Origin: a bacterium UBP17_UBA6191
GTDB lineage: Bacteria > Muiribacteriota > UBA6191
Assembly: GCA_002422125.1 (NCBI GenBank)
Contig: DITF01000032.1
Location: 1 to 14,985, forward strand
Reading direction: 5' to 3'
Length of the DNA: 14,985 bases
The translations under genes were made by a program, and so were the position numbers. This document shows, one piece after another, positions 6,275 through 12,745 of this stretch. The notes beneath the pieces were generated by a model. That model searched no databases, was not told the DNA's origin, and was given only the letters and a program-made list of their open reading frames with translations. The first letter of the stretch is position 1. The number at the start of each line of letters is the position of its first letter.

Positions 6275-8153
6275 TGGATATCAGATTTGTTAAAAGCTTT
6301 TGCGGGTTATCACATAGAAAGGATTCGGGATGAAATTGCAGGCCAAAAATAGGTAGTTTTTTGTGCTCAAGGCCCATGATACAACCATCTTCAGACCGAG
6401 CCGTCACCAGATAGGGACTGCCAATTTCACGGATGGTACCAAGACTGTGGTAACGACCCACTCTGATTTTATTAAGCCCCTCAAACATCCTGCCGCTTAA
6501 ATGATTCAACTCTTCACATACCCCATGCCTCGGGACTCTCAACCGTTGCACCTTGTGACCAAGACACTCCAAAAGCATTTGAAATCCCAAACATATTCCT
6601 AAAAATGCTATTGGTGAGGAACTCCCAAGAATCGACTGTAATAAACTCATGGATAAAGACCAGTCCTTTGGATGGCCTGGGCCAGGCGAGTACACCAACA
6701 ATTTAGGTGGATTTAGAAACACCTGTTTAGGATTTAGATGGGCAGCATCCACCACCACGGTATCGACAATGCTTAAAAGCCAATGCCTAACATTATCCGA
6801 AAAAGAGTCATAATGATTGATTAAAAGTACCTGATTTTGGTTCCAGGAAACATCTGAAACCTCAGGATAGAATCCTGGAATGAGGGATGGAATATTAAAA
6901 TCCTTTTCATCTGGAATCTGAATTCCACAGACATCCAGCAAAGCTCTGGCTTTGGCTAAATTTTCCTGATACTCATATTCGGCTGTGCTATCTGCAACAA
7001 TCCCCCCCCCTGCCTGAATTTCAAGACAGTTCTGATAGGCAACAATCGTGCGAATCAAGATGCTTGTATGTAAATCCCCATTTTGAAACCGATGTAGAAA
7101 AACCCCTGTGTACGGTCCTCTGGCCTGATTTTCCAAGGCATTAATGTATTGCATCGTCGCCGTTTTAGGACAACCGGTGATGGTTCCTCCCGGAAGAATG
7201 GCTGAGACGATGGCAGATAGACTCATTTTTGGATTCAGCTTCCCGGTAATCGTAGTAACCATATGATAAAGATGGGAGTATTCCTCAATATCACAAAACT
7301 TCTGAATCTTTACAGAACCCGGTTTGCATATTCGTCCCAGATCATTTCTTTCCAGATCTACCAACATATTGTGCTCAGACAGTTCCTTAAAATCCTGCAA
7401 AAAGTTCTCAAGAGCATTGCCCTTTTCCTTTCTCCAGGTACCACCAATAGGCTTGGTAATTACCTCATCCCCACAAATCAGAAGCTGTGTTTCTGGAGAT
7501 GACGATACCAAAGACAATTTTTCAGACTCCAAAAGCATGGCCTCAGGACTCGGATTTAACTCAAGAAGTTTCAGAAATGTTTCCAATGGTTTGATACCAC
7601 CATCTGCCATAACCTTGATGGATAGCTTGATCTGATAGGTACATCCGTCAAGAATAGCCTCTTTGGCCTTGGTAAATGCCGATCTATACTCTGTTTGAGA
7701 TGGGGACACCCTGACCCTTTGCAGAGTTTGAGAAATTTCAGCCTGAGGACTAGTAAGTTTAGAAATTTCCTCTTCCCGGTTCGGAATTAGCGAGGCAAAA
7801 TGAACCTGATTCCCCCTCTGCACTACCACGGTCTGAAAAAAATACAATACCCCATCAGGTATGGGGGTATCAAAACGGGGAACAATCCCATTCATAAAGA
7901 CCAAAGATTCGTAGCCAATAAATCCTGTCCAACCCAAAAGTTTTAGGTTGGGATCTGTTGCTAAAGACAAATCCTGTAACTCTGGCAGAGAATCCAGTTG
8001 CAGCTTAATCTGTTCGCGTTTTAACTCAATCTCCATCAACGGATCACAGAACAGCACCCAATCAGTATCCATTAGCCCATATTTTAAAACCCTTGGCCCC
8101 TGAACTTTGCGGTAAGTTTGCAAAAGTTTGGGATCAATCAAAGCCATCTGCAT
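6267..8153 (-). CDS. pabB: Aminodeoxychorismate synthase, component I fused to glutamine amidotransferase (PabB-PabA)
   Basis: Converts chorismate plus glutamine to 4-amino-4-deoxychorismate for folate. Protein of 628 aa from the ATG at 8153. Residues about 70-410 are the chorismate-binding synthase: YQIKLS with Q174 (the glutamine typical of aminating enzymes), PIGGTWRKEKG (235-245), HNMLVDLERND (261-271), PGGTITGCPK (321-330), GPYTGVF and AGGGIVADS (381-389). Residues about 441-628 are a class I glutamine amidotransferase: NHYDSFSDNV, SPGPGHP, GICLGFQ with C521, and FHPES with H608 and E610. The PIKGT lysine of E. coli PabB is Gly here, and the synthase-amidotransferase order is the one usual for TrpEG and PhzE, so anthranilate synthase is the main alternative; pabC and fol neighbours favour PabB-PabA. 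Start is uncertain: ATG at 8147 is possible, and one at 8192 would overlap the preceding gene. Confidence 0.85.
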   Translation of the reverse strand: MQMALIDPKLLQTYRKVQGPRVLKYGLMDTDWVLFCDPLMEIELKREQIKLQLDSLPELQDLSLATDPNLKLLGWTGFIGYESLVFMNGIVPRFDTPIPDGVLYFFQTVVVQRGNQVHFASLIPNREEEISKLTSPQAEISQTLQRVRVSPSQTEYRSAFTKAKEAILDGCTYQIKLSIKVMADGGIKPLETFLKLLELNPSPEAMLLESEKLSLVSSSPETQLLICGDEVITKPIGGTWRKEKGNALENFLQDFKELSEHNMLVDLERNDLGRICKPGSVKIQKFCDIEEYSHLYHMVTTITGKLNPKMSLSAIVSAILPGGTITGCPKTATMQYINALENQARGPYTGVFLHRFQNGDLHTSILIRTIVAYQNCLEIQAGGGIVADSTAEYEYQENLAKARALLDVCGIQIPDEKDFNIPSLIPGFYPEVSDVSWNQNQVLLINHYDSFSDNVRHWLLSIVDTVVVDAAHLNPKQVFLNPPKLLVYSPGPGHPKDWSLSMSLLQSILGSSSPIAFLGICLGFQMLLECLGHKVQRLRVPRHGVCEELNHLSGRMFEGLNKIRVGRYHSLGTIREIGSPYLVTARSEDGCIMGLEHKKLPIFGLQFHPESFLCDNPQKLLTNLISNV

Positions 8154-8155
8154 TG

Positions 8156-9073
8156 TCAGAAATGAAGCTCCATAGACTGAGGTGGTAAACATTCCGATTC
8201 ACTACAAGCCTGAAAACGAATGGTAAAGGCGGGCACGGCCTCCTTTTCATAGTCCCCAGTTACAAATATAGTAAACTGGCCTTCATATACTGAAACTGGT
8301 TCATCGCTAAACTCAAAGGTCAAATCATGCCCCTTAGGCCAGGTAATGTTTTGAATCCTGATTCCGGCCGCTCCCGTAACGGATGTTGGTATTAGCCAAT
8401 CCTGATTGGGAGTGGCTGAATTGATATGAAACCCAGATTCAATAGAAAAATCCAGTTGTAGCTCATAATTTGTGTCCAGGCCTTTTAAACGGGCCTGCAC
8501 TGATAACGGATGGGTCTCAGCACTGCCTGTGCCCCATTCTTTCATACTTGGATTAGACTTATCCGGCTTTTTAGTGGCCAAAAGCCAAGCCGACTTACCA
8601 CCATTAGCCTCAACCACTTCAGAGGCCGCTTTTTCTATGTCCTGTGGTTTGACTTTAGCCATTGTTACTACTTCCTCTAAAGCCCGGCGAAAATCTGGAG
8701 TTTTAGCGGAATCTTTTGTTAGCCCAAGAACTGGTCTTCCGTTGGGAGTAAGTACCAAAAAATGTGGCATTGACCCAGCTTCCAATGAGAGAGCACAAGC
8801 TGCCAACCAGTCCGATAAAGGCCGATTTTCATCTTGGATGACTGCGGCAAACTGGTACTTTTTTAATAAGCCCTTAAAATCGGGATGATTCACAACTGAT
8901 GCCAGAAAATCCCTTCCTGACTTATCTGCTGATTCTGAGTGATATACAAGCCAGAACTGTTGGGAATCACTCTGATGAAACTCCAATGCCTTATCAAAGG
9001 GTTTTGGGAATCCATCTTTAGAAATTGGGGCCGCATGCAAAAGCCCTAGCATTAGAAACAAAATCACTCGCAT
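8156..9073 (-). CDS. Secreted protein: thioredoxin-like domain plus DsbD-alpha-like domain
   Basis: A 305-aa periplasmic protein. Residues 1-15 form a short signal peptide (VILFLMLGLLHAA). Residues about 25-145 look like a thioredoxin fold with a cis-Pro region SMPHFLVLTPNGRPVLG but no CxxC at the expected place (YHSESADKSGR). Residues about 185-305 match the N-terminal periplasmic domain of DsbD (the DsbD-alpha/DsbC-corrector family): DFSIESGFHIN, ITWPKG, VYEGQFTIFV, and the closing FQACSESECLPPQSMEL with C290 and C295 in place of the redox cysteines C103 and C109 of E. coli DsbD. There is no membrane domain and no second thioredoxin domain, so it cannot be a full DsbD. It probably receives electrons from an unlinked partner or works as a thiol chaperone; this is inference. 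It begins 7 nt after moxR. Confidence 0.8.
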   Translation of the reverse strand: MRVILFLMLGLLHAAPISKDGFPKPFDKALEFHQSDSQQFWLVYHSESADKSGRDFLASVVNHPDFKGLLKKYQFAAVIQDENRPLSDWLAACALSLEAGSMPHFLVLTPNGRPVLGLTKDSAKTPDFRRALEEVVTMAKVKPQDIEKAASEVVEANGGKSAWLLATKKPDKSNPSMKEWGTGSAETHPLSVQARLKGLDTNYELQLDFSIESGFHINSATPNQDWLIPTSVTGAAGIRIQNITWPKGHDLTFEFSDEPVSVYEGQFTIFVTGDYEKEAVPAFTIRFQACSESECLPPQSMELHF

Positions 9074-9080
9074 AAATAAC

Positions 9081-9989
9081 TCACAATGGCAGTGGAACCT
9101 GCCGTAATAGTTCCCGTATATACTCTTCCTGCAAAGCCCGGCTTGTCAACTGTCTGGCGGCAATTCTGTGAGACAGACAGGGTATAGCCATCTTCTGTAC
9201 ATCGTCTGGAGTCACATAATCCAAGCCCCTAAGCCATGCTCTGGATTTACACAAGCTGATCAAATCCTTTAAGGCCCGAACGGACACACCATGACTCAAT
9301 TGGGTGTCCTCACGGGTTCGCTTGGCAATCTGTACCAGATAATTATAGATTTTATCATCGACTCTGGGAGATTGGGAGGCTTCTTGAGCTAACAATAGCT
9401 CCTGAGCGGACACCATAGCCGACAATGCCGACTCAGCCTCGCCTTTAAGAATCCGTTTTTCATACTCGGGAGCAGGGTATCCCAGGGAAAGTCGAACGCA
9501 AAACCTATCCAACTGGGAGTCTGGCAGTCGAAATGTGCCGTCGGAGCTAAGTGGGTTCTGCGTGCCAATCACAAAATAAGGCGGTTCCAGTTGATAGGTA
9601 ATGCGATCAATTGTAATTTGATGCTCGGCCATCACCTGAAGTAATGCACTTTGGGTTCGAGCCGGGGTTCTATTCATTTCATCAAACAAGACAAGTTCCG
9701 CAAAAGCCGGGCCTTCATGCAGCTCAAATTTTCTGGTCTCAGGATTAAAGATATGCACCCCCAGAATATCTGAGGCCAAAAGATCTGAGGTGCCCTGAAT
9801 ACGGCGAAACTTCAAATTGAGAACCCTAGCCAAAGCCTTGGCCAGAACAGTTTTCCCCATACCGGGTAAATCTTCAATCAGAACATGGCCCCGTGACAAA
9901 AGGGCCAGAATTATGATCTCAATTTCCTGGGGCTTTCCCAGCACTTCCTTTTGAATCTCACCTAAAAGACCTTGAAACTTCTCACACAT
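9081..9989 (-). CDS. MoxR-family AAA+ ATPase
   Basis: A 302-aa MoxR ATPase, thought to act as a chaperone assembling or activating a partner complex, often one with a VWA domain. Walker A is LPGMGKT (41-47, K46), Walker B LVLFDEMNR (99-107, D103/E104), then RTQSALLQVMAEHQ, sensor-1 region FVIGTQNP, and FRLPDSQLDRF with the conserved Arg. The C-terminal lid begins near residue 210 with THE GVSVRALKDLISL-type helix. The length is normal for the family. The gene overlaps the carbonic anhydrase stop by 8 nt (ATGTGTGA). MoxR genes usually lie beside DUF58 and VWA (Bat) genes; none is in this window, so its client cannot be guessed from the usual neighbours. The two genes either side in the operon, a gamma-carbonic anhydrase and the DsbD-like protein, are not known partners. 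Confidence 0.93.
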   Translation of the reverse strand: MCEKFQGLLGEIQKEVLGKPQEIEIIILALLSRGHVLIEDLPGMGKTVLAKALARVLNLKFRRIQGTSDLLASDILGVHIFNPETRKFELHEGPAFAELVLFDEMNRTPARTQSALLQVMAEHQITIDRITYQLEPPYFVIGTQNPLSSDGTFRLPDSQLDRFCVRLSLGYPAPEYEKRILKGEAESALSAMVSAQELLLAQEASQSPRVDDKIYNYLVQIAKRTREDTQLSHGVSVRALKDLISLCKSRAWLRGLDYVTPDDVQKMAIPCLSHRIAARQLTSRALQEEYIRELLRQVPLPL

Positions 9990-10548
9990 CTTTACTCATC
10001 AACTCCGTCACAAAATCCGGGTAAGAGGCTCGGTGTTTCGCGGCATATCCAACATACTTATTGGCAGAATGCCTGAGTCTTAAAACCTCTTCCTCTGTCA
10101 GTTGCCTTTTCACTTTACCAGGCATCCCGATCACCAAGGAACGGGGAGGAATTTTAGTATGTTCCGGTATAAGACAACCAGCCCCGATAATACTCTCTTC
10201 CCCAATTTCACAGTGATTCATAATAATTGCACCCATGCCAATTAAACAGTAATCGCCTATGGTGCATCCATGTAAAACCACCTGATGCCCTACCGTAATG
10301 CCTTTACCCAAAATTAGGGGACAGATCCCATTTTCCACATGCAGACAACTGTTGTCCTGAATGTTGCAGTCATCCCCGATCCGTACGAAGTTCACATCTC
10401 CGCGAATCACGGTGTTAAACCAAACGCTGACATTTGAGCCTAAAACAATATCCCCAATAAGGCGAACTCCATCAGCAATAAATACGCTACTATCAAACTT
10501 TGGCGATTTGCCCTCATAGGGCAGAATACTGATTTGGGAATTATTCAT
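9982..10548 (-). CDS. Gamma-class carbonic anhydrase family protein (YrdA-like hexapeptide protein)
   Basis: A 188-aa left-handed beta-helix protein with many hexapeptide repeats (I/V-G-x-x), about residues 25-155. The metal-binding histidines are in place: H70 in NSCLHV, H88 and H93 in VGHQVVLHGC, matching H81, H117 and H122 of Methanosarcina Cam. R49 in VIRGDV and Q64/D65 in CNIQDN are also conserved. The C-terminus is the usual helix (LTEEEVLRLRHSANKYVGYA). Members of the YrdA group often show little carbonic anhydrase activity, so hydration of CO2 is possible but not certain. I chose the ATG at 10548, which overlaps the stop of the upstream gene by 8 nt (ATGAATAA); a longer frame would start inside that gene. 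Cytoplasmic trimer expected from the family. Confidence 0.92.
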   Translation of the reverse strand: MNNSQISILPYEGKSPKFDSSVFIADGVRLIGDIVLGSNVSVWFNTVIRGDVNFVRIGDDCNIQDNSCLHVENGICPLILGKGITVGHQVVLHGCTIGDYCLIGMGAIIMNHCEIGEESIIGAGCLIPEHTKIPPRSLVIGMPGKVKRQLTEEEVLRLRHSANKYVGYAAKHRASYPDFVTELMSKDV

Positions 10549-11467
10549 TGCTAAACTTCTCCATGCGATAAAATCCACCAATATGGATTAACTCAACCTG
10601 ATTAATAGTGCAGGCATCTTTCATGCCGTGCAAGAGTGAATTTGTGATGATCATGCGGCGAATATTCATGGGATTGGATGCCGTACTTTTGGCTAAGAGT
10701 TCACGAGCCTGATTCAAACGATATATATATGTCATCAGATCCTCCTGCCAACCTTTGTTGTAATAACAGATTTCCACGAGCAAGTAATGATTGTTTGAGT
10801 CTTGAAACAAAAAATCTATGTGCACCTTGCGGTTGACAAACAGGCCTTCCTTAGGGTAATTCCTTTCCAAAAATCTCGTGTTCGGCTCAACTTCGGCAAA
10901 CTTCTCCAATACCCATGAACGAAAAACTTTTCGGTCTGGAAACAAGCTCTGTGAGCTAAAATTTTCTTTAAGAATTTCGTGGCTATCCGGCTTCGGAACC
11001 TTAATTCTCTCCAGTTCCAACTGTATTTCCCCGGTTTTTCTCAGCAGTTCCTTGTTTTCATTCAACAAAAAGAACAAAATTCTTAACTGTTCGTCGGTAA
11101 AACTCTCAAAACGGGTAGATAACAAAAGATCCTGGAAATGGGCCGGGGCCGATGGCACACTGATTTCTTGATCTTTCCACAAATAAACCAGTCCATCGGG
11201 CTGCGAACCACCCCTTGGACAATTGGAAACAATTACCCGCGAGCCTGCTTTGGTTTTTTGTCTCAAAGCCCTGGAAACCAGAGCACGACTGCGAATCACA
11301 GCTCTGGTACTGAGGATTTCTTCATTCTCATCTTCAATATTTAAGATGAACTCGGAGGCTTCCGGCAAGAGATTAAAATAGAAATTATCCTCATGAGGTT
11401 CCCAGCAGATAGCCAGAGACTGGTCGTCGTAAACTTCCACGGTTTTCACAATTTGCATACGGTGCAT
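10541..11467 (-). CDS. NucS/DUF91-like PD-(D/E)XK-fold protein with degenerate active site
   Basis: First gene of the operon, 308 aa from the ATG at 11467. I do not recognise the N-terminal 170 residues: mixed alpha/beta, then a charged helix (FFLLNENKELLRKTGEIQLE). Near the C-terminus is a stretch like NucS/DUF91 nucleases: RFLERNYPKEGLFVNRKVHI, then DFLFQ, and after a turn YLLVEICYYN followed by QEDLMTYIYRLNQA. In that fold the metal site is D...ExK; here D218 and E232 are present but the lysine is cysteine (C234). It may therefore be a DNA-binding or regulatory derivative, or use another Lys. Start uncertain: ATG at 11458 is possible, and one at 11524 would overlap the divergent start codon. 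Function unknown; protein reality is supported by the 8-nt overlap with the next gene. Confidence 0.6.
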   Translation of the reverse strand: MHRMQIVKTVEVYDDQSLAICWEPHEDNFYFNLLPEASEFILNIEDENEEILSTRAVIRSRALVSRALRQKTKAGSRVIVSNCPRGGSQPDGLVYLWKDQEISVPSAPAHFQDLLLSTRFESFTDEQLRILFFLLNENKELLRKTGEIQLELERIKVPKPDSHEILKENFSSQSLFPDRKVFRSWVLEKFAEVEPNTRFLERNYPKEGLFVNRKVHIDFLFQDSNNHYLLVEICYYNKGWQEDLMTYIYRLNQARELLAKSTASNPMNIRRMIITNSLLHGMKDACTINQVELIHIGGFYRMEKFSNE

Positions 11468-11496
11468 TGTAACAAAATCCGGCGATAAAGTGTCAC
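11466..11496 (-). promoter_or_regulatory. Candidate promoter/operator of the 13-gene operon
   Basis: On the minus strand, GTGACA (11491-11496; 5 of 6 to TTGACA) and TACAAT (11466-11471; 5 of 6 to TATAAT) are separated by 19 nt, slightly long. An inverted repeat AAGTG-T-CACTT (11488-11498) covers the -35 box and could be an operator. If this promoter is used, transcription starts at about 11459, next to the ATG at 11458, so the first gene would be nearly leaderless. All of this is inference from motif matches. Confidence 0.25.
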
Positions 11497-11522
11497 TTAT
11501 GGCACAAGATGACCGATAATTC

Positions 11523-12125
11523 ATGATAATGTTTCGATTGATTTTTTTTTGCCTATTCCTGATTCCAGCCCAGGCTCGTTGGAATCTGGAAAAACAATGG
11601 CTAAAAGTCAGGCCTAAAATTAACTACATCAGTAGCGAAATTAGTGCCCCGGTGCGCAGAGCTATGGGAGCCCATCATGATTATTTCCACCGAGTGCGGG
11701 CCGCAACATTTTTAGCTCCTATGGTTGCCTCAGGCAATCTACCCCGATCTATGGCGGCAGCCGCACTTCCTGATCCAAGTGCCATTGGCTCAGAAATTGA
11801 GGTTATGCTTCCAGCCACCCAAAAACGCATTCGTATTCCTGTTGTTGATATTGGCCCTTATGCCGTAAGAGATCCTTATTGGCATGAAGACCGAGGCCCC
11901 ATAGACAATGCCCAGATTCCCGTTAATTTTTTGTCGGATAATCAGGTGAGGCTTGGGATTGCTTTAACCCCGGCTGCTTGGGAAAAACTGGGTATCGCCA
12001 GTGAATATGCCTTCCAAATGGATTTTACTCACGAAGTTTACTGGCGATTTCTTGAAGATTCCTGTTACGATGAGATGTGCCGCATCCAAAATGGATTATA
12101 CCCTCCTCCGTCCCCCTTCTTTTAG
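11523..12125 (+). CDS. Secreted RlpA-like double-psi beta-barrel protein
   Basis: A 200-aa exported protein. Residues 1-18 are a signal peptide (FRLIFFCLFLIPAQA) with cleavage probably after AQA. Residues about 60-160 follow the double-psi beta-barrel pattern of RlpA and related cell-wall-acting proteins: ATFLAPMVASGNLPRSMAA, ALPDPSAIGSEIEVML, then RIRIPVVDIGPYAVRDPYW with the conserved Asp D109, and IALTPAAWEKLGI. RlpA-type proteins bind or cleave peptidoglycan; whether this one is catalytic is not known. The C-terminal tail has a possible disulfide pair (C in EDSCYDEMC). Two in-frame ATGs (11523 and 11529) are possible starts, neither with a clear Shine-Dalgarno sequence. It is divergent from the operon and 2 nt upstream of the glutathione S-transferase gene, so the two probably form one transcript. 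Confidence 0.75.
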   Translation: MIMFRLIFFCLFLIPAQARWNLEKQWLKVRPKINYISSEISAPVRRAMGAHHDYFHRVRAATFLAPMVASGNLPRSMAAAALPDPSAIGSEIEVMLPATQKRIRIPVVDIGPYAVRDPYWHEDRGPIDNAQIPVNFLSDNQVRLGIALTPAAWEKLGIASEYAFQMDFTHEVYWRFLEDSCYDEMCRIQNGLYPPPSPFF

Positions 12126-12127
12126 AT

Positions 12128-12745
12128 ATGCAGCTTTATGGGACCAAGTCCTCTCCCTTTGTCAGAAAAGTTCGCGTCATTGTTGAGGAACTAGGGCTTG
12201 GAAAACAGGTGGCCTTTATTCATGCCCATCCATTTACCAGCAATCAGCTTTTAGAAGTCAATCCATTAGGTAAAATTCCCGCCTTAAAAATCAGCGATGG
12301 AGCAGTATTAATCAACTCCCCCCTGATCTGCGAATACTTAATCAGCCTTGTGCCTGAAAGCACATTGCTACCCAAGGTATCCAAGGATCGGTTTGGAGTT
12401 TTGACCTTACAAGCCATGTCAGATGGACTATTGGATATTGCTGTGGCCCTGACTCTGGAAAAGCGAAGACCAGCGATTCTAATATCTGAGGACCATGTTC
12501 AAAGACATACAAGAAACATTCTAAACACAATCCAATGGCTGGAACAGTTACCTCAGTCCAGTTGCCTATGTCCCGCTCCAGAAGAAGAAATCAACTTAGG
12601 CTCCCTAAGTCTAGCTTGTGCTCTGCTATACTTGGATTTTCGCCATCAGGAAATCCAATGGAGAAAATCTGCCCCAGGGCTAAAGCGATGGCTTCAGGAA
12701 ATCAGCAACCGCAAATCAATTAAGGAAACCGCTTACAGCGATTAG
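12128..12745 (+). CDS. Glutathione S-transferase (YibF-like)
   Basis: A 205-aa cytosolic GST. The N-terminal thioredoxin-fold domain (1-75) shows MQLYGTKSSPFVRKVRV with S8/S9 near the glutathione site, NPLGKIPALKI with the cis-Pro, and INSPLICEYLISLVP, where S is the usual glutathione-gamma-glutamyl contact. The helical C-terminal domain includes LQAMSDGLLDIAVALTLEKR (a typical YibF-like segment) and NLGSLSLACALLYLDFR with the conserved N-cap/hydrophobic-staple Ser region. It may conjugate glutathione to electrophiles or reduce disulfides; substrate unknown. I chose the ATG at 12128, right after the upstream stop, because the fold begins there; the frame is open further upstream but only inside the previous gene. 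Its stop codon directly abuts the stop of the convergent ClpX-like gene. Confidence 0.9.
   Translation: MQLYGTKSSPFVRKVRVIVEELGLGKQVAFIHAHPFTSNQLLEVNPLGKIPALKISDGAVLINSPLICEYLISLVPESTLLPKVSKDRFGVLTLQAMSDGLLDIAVALTLEKRRPAILISEDHVQRHTRNILNTIQWLEQLPQSSCLCPAPEEEINLGSLSLACALLYLDFRHQEIQWRKSAPGLKRWLQEISNRKSIKETAYSD

Larger units (their letters stand above)
425..11467 (-). other. Compact 13-gene operon built around dihydropteroate synthesis
   Basis: Thirteen consecutive same-strand genes with gaps of at most 24 nt. Six junctions overlap: NucS-like/carbonic anhydrase, carbonic anhydrase/MoxR, PabB-PabA/PabC and FolP-FolB/FolK each by 8 nt; glutathione peroxidase/DUF423 by 4 nt; and the thioredoxin-toroid/lipoprotein pair by 23 nt. 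No terminator is seen inside. The layout strongly suggests a single transcript, with coupling at the overlaps. The functional core is pabBA-pabC-folPB-folK; the flanking members are redox, envelope or housekeeping genes. Internal promoters cannot be excluded. Confidence 0.75.
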
